64,000 bases of DNA from Juglans regia (taxonomy: Eukaryota > Streptophyta > Magnoliopsida > Fagales > Juglandaceae). Below the pieces are notes generated by a model. It was given only the letters and a program-made list of their open reading frames with translations, made no database searches and had not been told where the DNA came from. Below are positions 9,993 through 23,117 of this stretch, one piece after another. Position 1 is the stretch's first letter, and each line of letters begins with the position of its first letter. A program made the position numbers and the translations under genes. The stretch is from assembly GCF_001411555.2 (NCBI RefSeq), contig NC_049903.1:16597234-16661233 (forward strand), read 5' to 3'.

Positions 9993-12900
9993 TCACCAAG
10001 GAATTTCCTGACCATCCCAGGCAAAAAACTTGCCATTGTCGTGGTTCTTTGCATTGTTGATAATGCCTAGGAGCTTCTGAACTGAGAACTCTTTGGTAAA
10101 TAGCTTGCCCTCTGGAACATTTCTCTGAAATGGCCTAGAGAGATCAGTGTCCACTGTGCCAGGGTGCAACAAAATGCATATAATTGGATCCTTTCTTCGG
10201 GCAAACTCTACCGAGACAGTTTTCGTCACTGCAAGCATCAGTTGCAAATGAATTATAATAATACAACAGAACCACTATTTGTTTCTTTTGATCTGTTTGA
10301 TCACATGGAGATTGATAGGTATATATTATTGAACTTTATCAATGGAAGCACCCAACATGTTCAATAACATGTCTTGAGTCAGTCTGTAGCATTCATACAG
10401 CTATATGAATATACCACAACCATTGACATTAGCACCGCTGGTGCAACATTTTTAATAGCAATACGAAACAGAATTGAAAGATATCAATTGTATGTAGTAA
10501 TGATCTGTGTTAGAGCAAGAAAATCCATGCTAATGAGAATTAAATGAAGAATTCATACACTGATTAAGTGCAGTCTTTGAAGATCGGTATGAGTGCCAAC
10601 CCCCAAGGCGATTGTCCCCAATGGATCCCACCCTAGCGCTTAAATTGGCCACAACTGCAACATCCCTTTCAGTCCCAGAGCCTCCACCAACCTTTAGAAG
10701 AGGCCACATGTGCTGCTTGTACAAATAACAAACTACAATCTTTAATCATATTATTAAAGAAGCTACAAAAAAGTTCAAACAAAATAGTAGATAAAGGAAG
10801 CCCTATTGCAATCATTTCATAACATGCTTATTGCATATTGATATATAACGACCGAACGAAGGCTTAACTCACATCTAGGCTCATACTAAAAATAAACTAG
10901 TCGATGTTAAATTGGAGCCCCTTTGAATCATTATAAAAGGCAAAAACTTCTCCCACCCAAACAATTTGAGATCCCATTCATCACCTTCCTATACTCAATC
11001 AGGGGATTACATAATACCACCATGTTTTGGAAGCTAGTTCTGTTAAGAAGCAATTCCTGCATCTAGAAATTATTTCTTGTAGAAGTCCTGTGATAATGAA
11101 GGCGAGATGCTAGATCTAGACATCTTTCAAGTCTGATAACATGAAGAAGCCTTCTTTCACACTTATTTTAAGCATATATTGCTAACACAAGCAGTGGGCT
11201 GGAATTTATACCAGTACATTCATCGTCTTTTCAATGTTCTCTGGATTAAATGGTGGTTAGAGGGAGTTTTTTCCCATTCAAAAACTCGTGGCAAATGTTT
11301 TGATGACGAGGAATCTCGAAGACTCTGCAAATACAACTTGTCTTTTACCCCCGTTAAACCCCATACATGTGTAACACGTCCTGTCCCCATCACACAGATT
11401 AGGTAAATTATAGGCTTTTCACCTATGAGACGTGGCCCCTAGAAAGTATGGACTATATGCTAATCTCATCAAATCAAGCACTAAAAAAATATTATTCAGC
11501 ATTTCATTCAAACTTTATCAGACTTTCTTGCCTAATAGGATGCAGGGGTCAGTTCTGCTAAACCGCGTTGTTCAAAGCTAAAGACAAGTGACAAAATAAA
11601 AAATTATTAAGCATACCTTGATCACTAGAATAGGACCAACGGCATTAACTTCATATGCAAGAAGCAAAGATGACTTTTCTACTTTGCTCAATGTTGTTTC
11701 TGTACTGCAAATCGAAGAATATTAGTGACTGCCAAGATTTATTGGAAAAAAAGTAAGCTCCTGGCACCAAGAATCTTAGCTCTGGTCCACAATCTGAACT
11801 TATACTGCGGATTTTAACACCCATTACAAGTCTCGAAATCCTGATGTAAGCAATGACACGAGCAGTACCTGGGTGCAGTACATCAGGTATTGAAAGAATG
11901 CCAGATGCATTAATGAGAAGGTTTAAAGAGCCAAATGTTTCTCTAATGGAGTTTGCAGATGCCTGAAATGTGACATAAAATGAGGAGAGAAAGTAAATAG
12001 CAAAACCAAATTTGTTGAAAAAAAGGAAAAATTCGAAAATCTTACACCTTTATTTCTTTTTTCATTTTTTATTTTCATTCGTTTTCTTTGGAGAAAGCAA
12101 AATTAAACAATCTTTCCATATCTATCTCAATTGGCCTCCAACTTTACGATCCCTCTATCTGAATTTCCAACAAAAGGCCTAATACCTTTCCCATTAATCT
12201 CAATTGCAAAAACAACTATTGAACTCAAATGATGGTAATTAGGAAAAGCAAAAATTTGATTTCATTAGTCCACCAAATCAAGGTATATAAATTATAGATG
12301 GTGGAAAAGGGCCGAGCCAAAAAAGTGCAAAAAACCATGTTGGATGGATCAAGATGCAAATGTTAGCTCCTTTTCGAGTAAGAGAGTGATGTAACCTCTA
12401 TGGTGCTCTCAAGGGTTAGATCCAACTGTTGAATGCTAAGTCGTTCAGAAAATTTGTTTTTCAGATAAAGAAGCCCAGTTGCAGCATCAGGATTGCGGCA
12501 AGTAGCAATAACATGCCCTTTCTCATCCTTCTCCAGCAGCTGCTTAACCTATGCGAGCAGAAAACAAGTCAATGCCATACAAAGAGAATTACTTCAATTA
12601 ATGCATCATCAATTTTAATCCCTCTCTCTCTCGCTCTCTCTCTCTATAATGGTTCATTATATTCAATCTCAACTTAATGTCAACAATCCCAAAAGAAGAG
12701 AAAGAGGTTTCAGGAAAAGCACAAGCACGACAATGATTCTCACAAACATCTACAGATTATGGTACCAATAATGCAACTAAAATACCTTTTAATCAAACTT
12801 ATTTAAAAATGACTCCAGCAAGGCTGTTTTAGTACTGCAAATGAATTTAAGACGACGCACTGTAAACAAAGTAGCATGCTAAAAACAAAATCAATTCATA

Positions 12901-15111
12901 ACATAAAGGAAGAACCAAAAGAACAAAATTTGACATCTATGTATGTTCAACTTTGGTACTGTCTACTATTTAAACAATCTCCAATCAAGAAAATAACTGT
13001 AGAACTGATATTTTAATAATTTCCTCTACGTAAAAGCATTACCTAGCCATAAAAATCATGTGGAAGATTTTATTTATAGATAATAATAGTCATAATACTA
13101 TCAAGCCCTAAAGAACCTAAACGGTGGCCTCCCATAGACGTCTAACAATCGTCTTACCAAATTGTGAACAGAAATTTACAGTTGACTCATTGGAAGAATG
13201 GGAAATCCAACAAAGCACTAAAACAGAGTTCAGAACATGCTTGAAAGCTTATTCTAGAGTGCCAAAGACAATGATTATTGATTGACCACCCTTAAACCAG
13301 GAGTAGACAAAAGTTGTACAGGAAGACAATGAATCCAACATTTTTCCAGGTCTTTACAGAACCAATAGGGTAACACCCACTACTTGATGTCAAATCACCT
13401 TAAAATTATTATTTTAGAAATATTTTGATCAACACTCCAAAGCATAAACTCAAAGTTCATCCTTCCCCAATGTCTAAAGCATATTGAGCAAAGCTTTTGT
13501 GCTTTGTGGCGTGGTACTGCAGATAGAGAATCAAGGGCTAAGATTAGTTGAAAAGTTTAATCCAAAATTGGAGGGTGGCTTGATTTTTAGCAGATTTGGT
13601 GATTTAAAACCTCTATAAAGAGAATATAGTAGCCCCTATTTGCTCAATATGGATCTCTATCAGTTGCTTGGGTTAAAGCCTCTGTTTTAAGAGGTGAAAG
13701 CTTTTGGATTGCCACCAAACCTTTACAATGCTAATGAAGCTAGATGAAAGTTTCAGAGTTTAAAGCATGCAGCCTTTGTTAAACTCACAATAGTAAAAGA
13801 AGAAAATACTACTCTTTGACAAGATAAATGCGCATGTTGAGAAATGGTACTCGGTTCAAATCGCTACCAGAATCAAATTCAACTGAAGTGCTTCCAAATC
13901 CTAATGTAGAGGATTTTTAGTCTTTAGGGATCTGCTAAATCAGGATACTTATGAGTTTGCTTCCACTTAAAATGCTTTTAGGAGACATTGCTATTCCATA
14001 AAGCCAGGCTTGCTGGCCAAAAACAACCATACATAAAAGACAAGAAATCATCAAGGCTTTTATAATGGGGGTTTGCCATATCAAATTTTAATGAAGATGC
14101 AAGAAGTCAGGGGACCATTTTGGCTATACATGTCGTTTTGTTTCTATCAGATCCTGGAAAATTGCCAACATTCTGCACCATTCGTAATTGACTTGGACTG
14201 TTCAATACTAAGAAAAGTTTCTGGTGGCATGCTGCTGCTTGTTGTATTTCCATTTTCCTCAATTATGATTTGCTTGACTTACATATGTGTGTTTTTTTTT
14301 TTTTTTTTTTTTGCTTGCTCGGTTTGAATATTAGATCATTCACCCAAAAAATAATAACAGAAAAATAGAGAACCAGTCTTGAACAATGAATTGGAAAATG
14401 TCCCAAGAGCCGGGGCTCAAAATGAAACCCCTAATTTTTTCCCCATTCCAATTGTTAATAGTTGGTTATTCCCAATATTTCCAAAATTAACAGCATAACC
14501 ATTAATTTTATTGGTAGCATCTAGGCATCACCATTACAGATTATAGGACATTCAAACATATGGTAATTATGCACCAAATCTTTGAACTCATTCACAGGTA
14601 AGCTATCAAATTTAACGCCCTTACGTTTACCAAATTTATTTAATAGTAGCGTAAGGTCAGTGAGAGCCCGCATTTGGTTCATCTTTCAGAACATAGCCTA
14701 GGCACATACAGAAAGAAATAGAAAGAAAATCTTTTTATTTATGAAGAAGCTTTATTTCTCCTTCGCTTCCATTAGCTTTGGAAAAAAGCGAAATTTAGAA
14801 GTGCCATGAAAATGCAATGTTCCTAGCAAAGCTTTACGGATGAAACAGACCAATCCATCTTAGATATATGAACCATGTAAGCCGAAGAGTGGAAAGGAAA
14901 ATGTATAAATGTAAAGAGAAGGGGAAGGAAAGCTCACAAATTCAAGGCCAATTCCTCTGGAAGCTCCCTGCACCATGGAAACCCCACCTTCCAAATTCAA
15001 AGCAGAAGAAGATATTGAAGACACGGAAGCCCGTCGCCATCGGGCTATTGATATCATGCTCGGCGGTGTTGTCATGAACACCCGCTGGTTCAAAAGGAAA
15101 AGCTTATTCAT
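9993..15111 (-). CDS. Short-chain dehydrogenase/reductase (NAD(P)-binding Rossmann), six exons
   Basis: Splicing the minus strand gives a 297-residue protein with every junction in phase. The exons are 14938-15111, 12396-12548, 11869-11962, 11617-11699, 10559-10712 and 9993-10228, all with GT-AG introns. The nucleotide-binding glycine motif is VQGASRGIG (about residues 47-55), a variant of TGxxxGIG. INASG (126-130) stands for the NNAG motif. The active site is YRSSK (Tyr210, Lys214), with Ser197 or Ser193 upstream. HPGTVDTDLSRPF and FFAWDGQEIPW close the fold. The first 40 residues are rich in Arg and Ser and low in acid, which suggests an organellar transit peptide (inference). The substrate is unknown; it resembles C-factor-like SDRs and, from memory, Arabidopsis At4g20760. 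Intron 1 (12549-14937) is unusually long at 2.4 kb and shows no inserted gene. Confidence 0.93.
10713..10718 (-). promoter_or_regulatory. NAGNAG tandem splice acceptor of SDR exon 5
   Basis: On the minus strand the intron ends in AAGCAG just before CACATGTGG. Using the first AG would add a CAG codon (Gln) in frame; using the second gives the 10712 boundary adopted here. Both keep the reading frame. Confidence 0.6.
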
Positions 15112-15556
15112 TTTGCACTTTGTTTGACGTTAAAGTGTAGATTATAGAGGCTCGGGGGTAGAACAATGCATTTAGAGTTCTCAACTGAACGCCTCGCGTA
15201 AATGCAAAATTGTATGGCTCTTGGCCTGCCACCATTAATGTTTCTCTAGTTCAACTTCGTGTGCTACTATGAGCCCCTTTTTCTTTATATAAATATATAT
15301 ATATATTTGTTTCTCAATGCAGAATGAGATTTGCTAAAATAACTTTCTATAAACAGTAATTTTACTGTTCATGTGTAGATTCTTTTACACGAAATTCTGT
15401 ATTTTTCTTTATCATTTTTCATGGAGAATAGAAAAAATAATGGGGAAAAAATAATTTCCTAAAACTCCCATATTTGGGATTAGCAACTATTTTTTTCTAG
15501 GTTAGCATTTCGTTAATAACAAAAAGAAAGGTTGAAGATTTCAATAAATATCCAAT
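15112..15556. other. Upstream region of the SDR gene
   Basis: AT-rich sequence contains a short (TA)n tract near 15290-15305. It presumably carries the SDR promoter, but no specific element can be named with confidence. Confidence 0.45.
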
Positions 15557-16172
15557 TTAAGAGCATTAATAGTGGCCAAAATTTAGCTAAAAAATTCACT
15601 TTTATAAATTTCGCTAGCCACTTTTCAACAACACCAAATAATACTCTCCATATCTATCATTATTCTATTAAAATATTGATTTTGACATTTTCATTTATTT
15701 TAATTCTAATTGTAATTTGAATATTTATTCATTATTAAAAAAGTACACATTAATTTTCTAACTTTGATATTAGATTTAAAAAAAAAAAATTGGCATCAAC
15801 TAATCACAATATTGCAAAACTATAACTTGAAGCACACCAATAAGATGATGTCATGTCATTGAAATGATGACTGATGGAGACTGGCCGCCTTCTGTGGTTG
15901 AGTTTGGGATCTGGTCGTTTTGTACTTTTGAGACGAAGAGGAGTTTTATGGAGTTGTGGGCTCACACGAAACGAATAGTATGCAGGAAAGGGAATTTTTT
16001 ATGCCAAAATAATATTGGGTCAGCAACTTGGACTCAACAAATTTGGCTAGTAAAAATTATCAAAGTAAAAAGTATTGTAGTTTTGTTGAGTCCACTACAG
16101 TGAATTTTTATGTAATCTAGTTAAATTTTGACCAAAATATAACTTTGTTGAGCCCACTGCTAGTGCTTTAAG
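15557..16172. mobile_element. MITE-like element with imperfect terminal inverted repeats
   Basis: The left end TAAGAGCATTAATAGTGG and the right end CCACTGCTAGTGCTTTA are imperfect inverted repeats. The left end is preceded by TTTAA and the right end overlaps TTTAA, so a TTA/TAA-type target duplication as in PIF/Harbinger MITEs is possible. The roughly 600-bp interior has no transposase. The open frame at 15864-16103 has no known domain. Confidence 0.55.
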
Positions 16173-16517
16173 CTAACACAACGCCAAAAGATAACATTTT
16201 GGGCCTCAATAAATTGTTCTCCTCACATTGCAACAAATTTTGGTCAAACTAAGGGGGTCACTTTGATTGACAATTTTGGTAAGTTCAACTAGAAAGTTAT
16301 GTTGTCATGATTAGAGATTGAGATACTTGATGTACTTCACTTTGTTGTTTTGGATTATTTGGTGGAAATAACCTCATCACCTTCTCATCTTGGTCTCTAG
16401 TGAGTGAAAAGAATATAAATTGCCATCAAGAGAAGAAGCAAGTGACACATGGTGGTCGATGAGAGGTCCGAGATCAATTTTTCTTTTCATTTGACAAAAT
16501 GGGAGAAACAAATGATA

Positions 16518-16609
16518 TTTAAGCTTTTTGAAATAAAAGATGTTATACTGGATGGTAACAAAGCCATGTAAGTATACTTCCGCAGCTATCACTTTGGAGT
16601 CTTGACAAA
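16518..16609. repeat. 92-bp direct repeat, copy A
   Basis: This is near-identical (one difference seen, at 16585) to 17653-17744. It begins TTTAAGCTTTTTGAAATAAA and ends GTCTTGACAAA. The flanking sequences of the two copies differ outside these limits. I do not recognise the repeat. Confidence 0.9.
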
Positions 16610-17652
16610 TGATAACTTGCATAATTTCTTATATTTTATCACTTCTTAACTTTAAACTTTAGTCTAAATACTCTATTATTAGACTAAAATATTAAAATAT
16701 TAATAGAAATCATTAGAATTAATGTGTATTCTTGAATTAAGTTTCTATTTATTTTGGAATACTCCTAAGGTAATTTTTATGTTTAATTTCAGAGTTTATA
16801 AAAGAGTAAATCCAAACCCATTCGAATTCAAAATACTTTCAAGTGGGCAAGAGGTTGGAACAACCTAAGAATTTTCAATGAGCGTAGGACTTTTCAAATA
16901 AGGATAATGATGGGGTTTGAGAGTAATTCGGATCAGAGTCCAAAACGTGCTAGTAGACAACATGGACACATTTCAGTATTTTAATCATAACTTTTCGCTC
17001 CAAAATCGAATTGATACAATTCTTAATGCATTGGAAAGCTATCTTAAAGGGATACAAAGTTGTCTCTAATAAGGATTTTCAAATTCAAACTCTTGAAGTG
17101 CGTACGTGGCTACCAAGTTGAGTCCTAAAATTTAGGCGATTTTGTGTGCGGGAATATGAAGACATTAAGGTTTCTTTTCTACCATATTTAAGCATATCAT
17201 TAGCACGAAATTGGAAAGTTTTTCAGAGGGGAATTTCTTTGGATTTTTTCATTTCAGACGCTACGACTTGTGAGGGACGACACTGCGGATTGCGAGGAGC
17301 ATTTTCAGTGTTCATTTTCTTCTATTCTTCTATCAGAAAAATTATGGTGAATTCGTTTATGTTGAATTTAATTTTTAGCATGAACTAAATTTTCTTTATT
17401 CTAGAAAAACGATGTAATCTAATTCCGAACTATGCTTGTTTTTCTATTCTAATTTGAAATAATTCTCTTATATGTTGTCTGATTTATTATGAGCTTATCA
17501 CTTTTAATTAACTGGCCATTAATTAGATGATTTTAATCTTATGATTTGCTGTCAAAAGAGGAAATTATAGGATATATCTTGGATATTTCGGCATAGGTAA
17601 TTATAAAGATCGAAAGACTTGTATGAACCTATATAGTATTAAAATCATTGGT
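16610..17652. other. 1.04-kb segment between the two 92-bp direct repeats
   Basis: The interval is AT-rich and has no convincing coding frame. Text such as TCATAACTTTTCGCTCCAAAA and the TTTCAGAGGGGAATTTC region resembles plant LTR sequence, but I cannot identify a family. With the flanking repeats it may be a small element or one part of a duplication. Confidence 0.4.
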
Positions 17653-17744
17653 TTTAAGCTTTTTGAAATAAAAGATGTTATACTGGATGGTAACAAAGCC
17701 ATGTAAGTATACTTCCGCAACTATCACTTTGGAGTCTTGACAAA
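17653..17744. repeat. 92-bp direct repeat, copy B
   Basis: Direct repeat of 16518-16609 with a single G-to-A difference near position 17720. The start-to-start spacing is 1135 bp. Confidence 0.9.
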
Positions 17745-18539
17745 CAACAATGTTGCACTAGTTGTTGTACTCCCCTCTACCATCACAAGTGGCATGTTCG
17801 AGCGCGTCTGTATCCCCCTGACCCCAAGATCTTACATCCACTAAATTGATCTCATTTCTCCAGACCCACGGTGACTCTTAGCCCTGGGATAAAGCACTAA
17901 CGCTCCTTCCTCTCCCCCTATTCTCTACTTTAACTCTGACTTCCCAACTTCCCCACCCTTTCCCTTAGCTAGTTCCAACTAACAACAGGTGATCCCCACC
18001 ATCCTCTTCGCATCAGTAACTATGGGGGATGACACCTCTGTTGATCTTACAAACCTTATATACCTCAATCCCGACTAGCATGACTCAGAGAACCCTTTGC
18101 AACGGTTTTGGATAAAAAAGGAGCTTAGTGTTAAATACAAGTGGTGCTCCCTCTCACATCTTGGAAACTCAATTGGATGTTGAACTTGAAATTGAACACC
18201 AACGAAAGAACCAACCAAGTTAGTTTGCACCAACAATAGGTACATCGATTAACACTATGAGTTCGAACAAAGATTCATTTCCATTTTTGTATGGTAGAGA
18301 CTCCTACCCCTAGCTACCCTCCTAAACCGAAAATTGGGACAGACACTCATCTACCCTGCAATCATCTCTCAAACCCAAAGTTCTTGTGGATGCCCCCATT
18401 ATCATAGTTATGCTCAAATAGTCAAAAGGATCACGATGTATGCGAATTCTTTTGCTCCAACCAAACCTTCTATCACACTTTAACATATTCCACCCCTGAT
18501 TATAGATAGGGTTAAAAGGGTGTTCTACCAAAAGAAATT
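17745..18539. other. Unassigned sequence, possibly the 5' part of a retroelement relic
   Basis: No open frame here has a recognisable domain. Because a plus-strand LINE ORF1 relic follows immediately, this stretch may be its 5' portion, but nothing in it proves that. Confidence 0.35.
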
Positions 18540-19110
18540 CTTGAGAAGGGATGCAAGGAGTGGGAGAGTACCCTTGTTGGATATTTTATGGGGGAAGAAA
18601 TTACCATACAATATGATTAGCACAATAGCAATATTAAAATTGTGGAGGGAACATGGCTTAACCAAGGTACTTTAAGTTTTTAATGGCTTTTATTTCTTCA
18701 AATTCATGAAATTGAAAAAGTACTTGAAATATTGGATATTGCCCCTTGACATACGGCAAATAGACCCTTAGTATTGAAGAAATGGTAGCCTAATATGACT
18801 CTATGCGAAGAGGAAATAAAGAAATCCCTCTTTGGGTGAAATTAAGAAGTATTCTTAATGAGGCATGGTCTGCAAAAGGGTTGGAGTTTCATTGCTAGTG
18901 TTATTGGAACACCACTTTATCCTAACCGTATGAACAACTGCAAAAGAAAGAGTGAACTATGCGAGAGTTTGTGTGGAGGTGGAAGCCTTGAAGGAGCTTC
19001 CTCGAATCTTTGATTTTTGACTTGAGGGATGTGAGATTGTTTCCATTAGCATGGATTACAATTGGGAACCCCATATCTACCATTATTGAGGAAATGCAAT
19101 AGGATCAAAA
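18540..19110 (+). pseudogene. LINE ORF1 relic with DUF4283 domain (plus strand)
   Basis: Shifting between frames one reads EWESTLVGYFMGKKLPYNM, LKLWREHGLTKV, NGFYFFKF, PNMTLCEEE, WVKLR, AWSAKGLEF and ARVCVEVEALKELPRIFDF. This is the DUF4283 order found in plant LINE and related zinc-knuckle ORFs. Stops and frame changes show it is dead. It is distinct from, and opposite in orientation to, the LINE at the left end of the window. The following zinc knuckle is not visible, because the Copia relic begins there. Confidence 0.75.
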
Positions 19111-19114
19111 AATG

Positions 19115-20516
19115 TTGTTGATTTTAGACACAGGTCAAGGTTAATGCAATAAACTTTTGTTGATTTCCTGTCATTAGCACTTCCAGCCTAGTCATTATCA
19201 CAAAAGGCAAGAATAGCAAAAGACCTCGTGTTTAGTGTAAGCCATGCTCAATTGTGTCCTTAAGGTAGCACAGTACACATTTGGCAGTTGGGAAATGGAC
19301 TGTTGTTGGACAATGGAGGAATTGACATAGCTGATTCACACACTATAGCAAACGTCTAGTCATGTCAAAATGCAATATTGGAGAGCACCAACAATGTGTA
19401 TATACTCATCAGGGTCTTGTAAAGGATCTCCTAAGTGCTTGGAGAGTTTAGTGCCCAATGTGCATGGAGTAGAAATTGGCATAGCTCTAGCCATCTTTGT
19501 CCGATGAAGTAGAACAAGAACATGTTTGCCTTGGTGAATATGCAGTAACTCATTGTTTTGATGAACTTGAATACTAAAAAAAAAAAGACAAAGGTCCTGA
19601 ATCATTGACTGCAAAGTCACTTTTGAGCCATTTAAGAAGACATGAGATGTCAGATGAAGAGTCACTAATAATCAAGATGTCTTCCACTTATATAAGGATG
19701 AAGATACAAAAGTAGGACTCGTAAACATAAAAGAGTGATGTGTAAACTTGAGAACATGTGAGTCCAAGCTCCATTAGAGATTGAGAAAGGCGCATAAACC
19801 AAGCTCTAGGGGCTTGCTTAATGACATACAAAGATTTATGAAGCTTACAAACATAATCTAGATAACAGGTATCTTCAAAACCCCAAGGTTGTTCCATGAA
19901 CATCTCTTCTTCAAGGTGACCATGTAGAAATGCATTAAAGATGTCAAGTTGTTGTATAAACCAATTATGATGCATTACAAGGGCTAAACATGAGTCGAAT
20001 TGTGGCATGTTTGATGACAGGACTATATTTCTTTGTAAATTCAACGTCATCTTCTTGATCAAAACCCTTTACAACTAGTCTCACCTTGTAACAGTCAATA
20101 GATCCATCAAACTTTTGCTTTAGTTTGAATATACATTTGTTGCGAACAATCTATTTATGAGGTGGTCAAGGACATTAGGACCAAGTGTGATTTTCCATGA
20201 GGGCTTTGTATTTTGCTTCCATTGTGACAACCCAGTTGTGATCTTTAGCAATCTGATTATAAGTGCTTGGTTCCATAGAGTGCATGATGGAGGAGAGGGT
20301 CTAAATAGGATGTTTCGACGAGTAATAAAGCTAGAAATCACGAAAATGTTTTAGTCTTAGGGAATTGGTCTGTGATCTAGTGACCATACGTGATTTGTAA
20401 GTGAGGAATCTATAAATGGGGTTATAGAGGATGAGTTTGGAAATGGTTAGTTTGATATGAAGCTAGGGGTATATTTATACATGGGTCTGAGGGTAAAGGT
20501 GAAGAGGTAGAGAGCT
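19115..20516 (-). pseudogene. Copia reverse transcriptase and RNase H relic
   Basis: The reverse transcriptase block (20062-19688) carries IQQLDIFNAFLHGHLEEEMF and CKLHKSLYVIKQAPRAWF, which are RVT_2 hallmarks. Further downstream come KMARAMPISTPCTLGTKLSK and DPDEYIHIVGALQYCILT, then a shifted YLKDTIEHGL-like RNase H segment down to about 19115. The 20341-20120 frame is the region just before the polymerase. Frameshifts separate these blocks. The catalytic YVDD box is degraded to a YESY-like sequence near 19710. Confidence 0.88.
20512..20516. repeat. Target site duplication GAGCT, left copy
   Basis: Exact match to 27623-27627. The pair proves the limits of the LTR element between them. Confidence 0.95.
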
Positions 20517-23115
20517 TGTGACACCCCATATTTTAGTGTATTTTAACTAAATGATTATTTTAATTAATTTAAATATTAGTTCTCTTATTTTAAAATTTAT
20601 TGGATTTTTTCTTGGTTTATTTTATGATTTTTTAAGTTGTGAAAATTATTTTATTATGCTTTATTAATATTAATTATTATTTTGCATTTAAATTTCTTTT
20701 AATTTGAATTAGTTGTTTGTGGGTTTTAAAATTATTATGTTGTTAGATTTAATTATTTTATTTTACTTAGTCACTGTGTTTAAATTAATTTTATTTAAAC
20801 TGTTGTTTTGAAATAATTTTCGTTGGATCAATTTTGTTACCCAAGTTGTGATGATTGGACCTCATTTATTTTCCTCACTTTTTTTTTTCTTTTCCTCTTT
20901 TCTTTTCTTCCTCTTTTCTTTCCCCCCCCCCCCATTTCTTTTCTCCTTTCTCTCTCCTCCCTCCCACGCGGTCTCCTTCTCTCCCTGCGTCCGTGCGTCA
21001 TTCTCCATCTAGCCCACCGCCGCGCGCCGCCATGACCGACACCGCCCCTCTCCTTCCCTTCCCCACCAGCCGGTGACCACCCCCCTTCAATCCCAGCCCC
21101 TTTTGCGCCGCCGTGAATCCCCACGCACAGCTTGAAGCCGTAGCCTTCGCTTAGCTCCAGCGCCGCCGTCGCTCCACCTCCGGCTAACATTTCTTCACAA
21201 TTTCATCTTCGACCTCCTAGCAACCTAATGCACCCATCCTCAGCCCCGATCTGCCACCAGTGAAGTACATTCATCAACATTTTTGTTTTGGACATTTTAG
21301 TCTTCAACCACCATCTACGCCGCCTCCCACGGTCAACCACCACCACCATTGGCTTCACTGACATCCCTAAACCCTTCCCTATCAATCTTGGGTCATGGTT
21401 TGTCCCTGTTCAAAAGTGAGTTTTTGAGACCCACGGCAACAGTGCATTTTGCACTATTCCGTTGTTGTGCCGCAACTTCTAGCACCTCCGTGATCTTTCA
21501 AAAATTATATTATAGCATTGTAAATATTTTTCCAAAGAACTTTTGAGATTTAAATATATTTTCGCGCTAACTCATCTTTACTGTAAATTTGTTGGTTGTG
21601 CCGGACTAAGTCCGAGAAGTAAAGGGGTCGGTTGGATTGGATGATAGAGTTGTTTGTGTAATTGATTTACGCTATGAGATTTGTTGGCTGTTTTGGGTTT
21701 AAATATTGGTGTTTTGAGTTTGACGTGAGTTATGGTGGATATTGGTGATTTTAGGAAATGATGATATATTTTGGGATTATGAAGGTTTTAAGTTTTGAGG
21801 AATTAAAATAGGTGATTTAAGAAGGTTAGGCTTAAATATCGAAATATGTGATTGATTGAAAATATATGGAAATTACGTGATTATTTTTTATAAGTGACGA
21901 TTTATAGTCGACTCGACATTTTTTAGGAAAATTCTGAAAAGCTAAATCATCCAGGTAAGCGGGGTTCCTATGCTAGATTTGCATAAAAATAAAATGGGTT
22001 GAGGTTGATTTTTTAAAATATGCATGTTTTGTTATGAAAAGATATTTGAACTACTTAAGTTATTTGTTCTGCATTACTCATGAGATTCTATTTACGAATA
22101 AAGTATTTTCTGGCATGACTGGTGTAGACATAAGCTATTTTGCATTTTCTGAACTGTGCAAAAGAGAGCGAATATGAAAGTTTGTGCATAAAATTATGTT
22201 TTGTGATTTTTGAAAACTTTGTTCTGTTCTGAAGATGTTATGTACTCTATATGATGTGATTTTTGAAAACTTTTGGCATGATATTCTGAATCGGGATGTG
22301 GTTTGTGGATGGTGATCTATTTGACCTACCACGGGTGCTAATAGTAGCTTCTAATTGGATTGGTACTAACTATTCTATTTCTGATGCACCCACTTTGGAA
22401 ACAAAGTAATTTTTTCTGGTGGTCTTTCCTATGTGCACACTCGAGGCTCCGAGAATAAATAAGGATAAAATTCACATTTTGTTTCTGCTCTGTTAGCTAT
22501 CTGGATTTGCACAACCCTACTACGGGGTTAAACATGGCCTCTAATGTGATATGATGCTCTGGTACGGTGATGGTCATTTATGCTATGCCAAAAAAATTTG
22601 AATAAGAATATTTTTGAACCTTCGCTCTGATATTTTTGATAACATGTTCTGACTCAGTATTCTGAAAATAAAGTGTTTTGTTCTGGATTCTGAAATCTGT
22701 AAATGCTCATATTTGCATATTAGTATATGTTCTCTGCTTATTGAATTCTTGATAACTCACCCCCTCTTATCTCCAATATTTTCAGATGATTTTTGGATAT
22801 TTCAGCTGAGGATCAGGACTATGAAGAATTGGGTGAGATGACTTAAGAATAGTGGATTAAGAATAGAAAGTTTTCGATGAGTATTGGTGATTTTTTATAA
22901 TTATATTGTTGAAATGTGAGTTTAAGTGACATGTAGAGAAGTTGGTAAACTTTGGGGTTACTGTATTGAGGATTTTATATACGAGTATGTGTGGTTAATT
23001 AAATTTGAAGTGTTTACGTTTGATTTGAAGCTTTTGGAAGAGTATTAGCAATGTTGAAGTTGATTATCAGGTAATATGAGTTAACTCTCCAGACCCTCAG
23101 AGACGGGGCGTTACA
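20517..23115 (+). repeat. 5' LTR of the LARD-like element
   Basis: About 2.6 kb. A strongly pyrimidine-rich block (about 20875-20960, with ten consecutive C) is followed by a GC-rich stretch to 21200. The open frames around 20823-21190 are by-products of this composition. The rest is AT-rich with TTCTGAAAA-like repeats. Confidence 0.92.
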
Positions 23116-23117
23116 GT

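Noticed and set aside
10530..10558. Extension of SDR exon 5 to the stop at 10530
   Set aside because: Splicing at GTATGA (10558) joins exon 6 in frame and yields the family pattern ALNQLTKTVSVEF; read-through would lose the C-terminal half of the domain.
14860..14937. Continuation of the SDR first-exon frame beyond 14938
   Set aside because: After GLEF the sequence becomes intron-like with a GTGAGC donor, and exon 2 continues the Rossmann fold in phase.
17745..18540. Possible host gene between the direct repeat and the DUF4283 relic
   Set aside because: No frame longer than about 70 codons and no domain are seen; the context is retroelement debris.
20823..21190. Pro/Arg-rich open frames on both strands
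   Set aside because: They are in the pyrimidine-rich LTR block, are not conserved in frame between the two LTRs, and contain no domain.
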